A stretch of 64,000 bases of DNA, taken from NCBI GenBank assembly GCA_018398585.1, contig JAGTTD010000001.1:25861438-25925437 (forward strand), in the 5' to 3' direction. This DNA comes from Simmondsia chinensis. Taxonomy: Eukaryota > Streptophyta > Magnoliopsida > Caryophyllales > Simmondsiaceae. A program made the position numbers and the translations under genes. Numbering within the stretch: position 1 is the first letter of the stretch; each line of letters begins with the position of its first letter. Shown in pieces: positions 63,426 through 64,000 of this stretch. A model generated the notes under the pieces. It was not told the origin of the DNA, did not search any database, and saw nothing but the letters and a program-made list of their open reading frames with translations.

Positions 63426-64000
63426 GTTCAAAACTATTGCCATAAACTCAAAATCGTTGCCAAGACCTATGGCAACGTTTTTTGAACCGGCGAATACGGG
63501 GCTTTTGTCGTAGCCTATGGCAACAGTTTTTGCACAACTACAACGAATTATGAACCGTTGCAGTACAACTGTCTATAGCAACGGTTTTTGGCTACTATAC
63601 GCCAACTGTTGTATTTCCCAATGGGAACAGTTTTTTGCTAATAGTAATGCCTTTAGTAACAGTTCTTTTATGAAATAGCAACAGTTTTTTTTTTGTGAAC
63701 TATAAATGTTTGAAATACTTTTCACAATCCTATTTTTGCCCTGTGGCAACAGTTTTTATATGTAATATTATATATGGCAATGATTTTTTGCTTAAATCAC
63801 AACTGTTTATAACACCTATTGCAACCGTTTTTCTTCCAATGGCAATAGTTATCAATCTCAAAATTCTTTGTGGCAATGATGTTCAAGCAAGCAACGCAGC
63901 GATTTAAAAACCTATTGCAACAACTCATTTTCCTATAACAACAATTCCATATATATTTATCATCCACTACTGCAATAAAATTTTTTTGTCCAATAAACTT
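63426..64000. repeat. GCAACAGTTTTT-type repeat array (CACTA-like subterminal region)
   Basis: About eleven degenerate copies of a GGCAACRGTTTTT motif at 63450-63850, spaced roughly 30-50 bp, inside AT-rich DNA. Arrays of this kind are typical of the subterminal regions of plant CACTA (En/Spm) transposons. A possible terminal sequence CACTACTGCAATAAAA starts near 63964. The other terminus, a TSD and a transposase are not in the window. Confidence 0.5.

Overview
This window is plant nuclear DNA, almost certainly from a flowering plant, made almost entirely of nested and decayed LTR retrotransposons. I see no host gene, rRNA or tRNA gene, or CRISPR array. Two kinds of Ty3/gypsy element dominate. 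Athila and Tat elements have large LTRs; Athila has a tRNA-Asp-type primer-binding site (PBS). Smaller chromoviruses have 310-400 bp LTRs, a tRNA-iMet-type PBS (TGGTATCAGAGCC) and a C-terminal chromodomain; they look most like the Reina lineage. Nearly every gag-pol frame is broken by stops and frameshifts. The species cannot be named from this sequence.

Layout. 1-658: right part of a chromovirus-type LTR. 711-8863 (minus): an Athila gag-protease fragment carrying a 1.74 kb LTR-like insertion, then an LTR, then a reduced Athila derivative that lacks pol. 8865-19753 (plus): an Athila gag-protease-RT fragment split by a solo LTR, then a second copy of the reduced derivative and an extra internal-LTR unit. 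19754-22216: Tat gag fragment A (minus). 22217-25657: chromovirus 1 (plus, 5' truncated). 25658-41250: Tat element B (minus). It carries a probable antisense ORF split by chromovirus 2 (26537-29745), an integrase split by a 5'-truncated LINE (31385-32203), and an RT region replaced by a copia-like fragment and a scrambled chromovirus 3. 41677-48625: Tat fragments on both sides of chromovirus 4 (minus). 48626-63425: chromovirus 5 (plus), which holds chromovirus 6 (53279-62650, minus), which holds element 7 (54524-58303, minus). 63426-64000: spaced repeats like the subterminal region of a CACTA transposon.

The most interesting object is element 7. It is the youngest insertion: its LTRs are about 97-98% identical by eye and its target-site duplication (TSD) is a perfect CAACC. 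It has a chromovirus-type PBS, polypurine tract (PPT) and LTRs but no gag, protease, RT or integrase. Instead it encodes an RRM domain strongly resembling the polypyrimidine-tract-binding protein (PTB) family, a Q-rich linker, and a 547-codon open frame I do not recognise. It looks like a non-autonomous retrotransposon that captured a cellular RNA-binding protein gene.

Other recurring signals: E2F-like sites (one a perfect TTTGGCGCCAAA) 50-115 bp upstream of the TATA box in several LTR families; nonsense codons mostly explained by C-to-T or G-to-A changes; and junctions that record ectopic recombination, inversion and deletion between elements. Insertion order read from nesting: Tat and Athila first, then chromoviruses 1-5, then 6, then element 7. 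All coordinates and identities were judged by eye.
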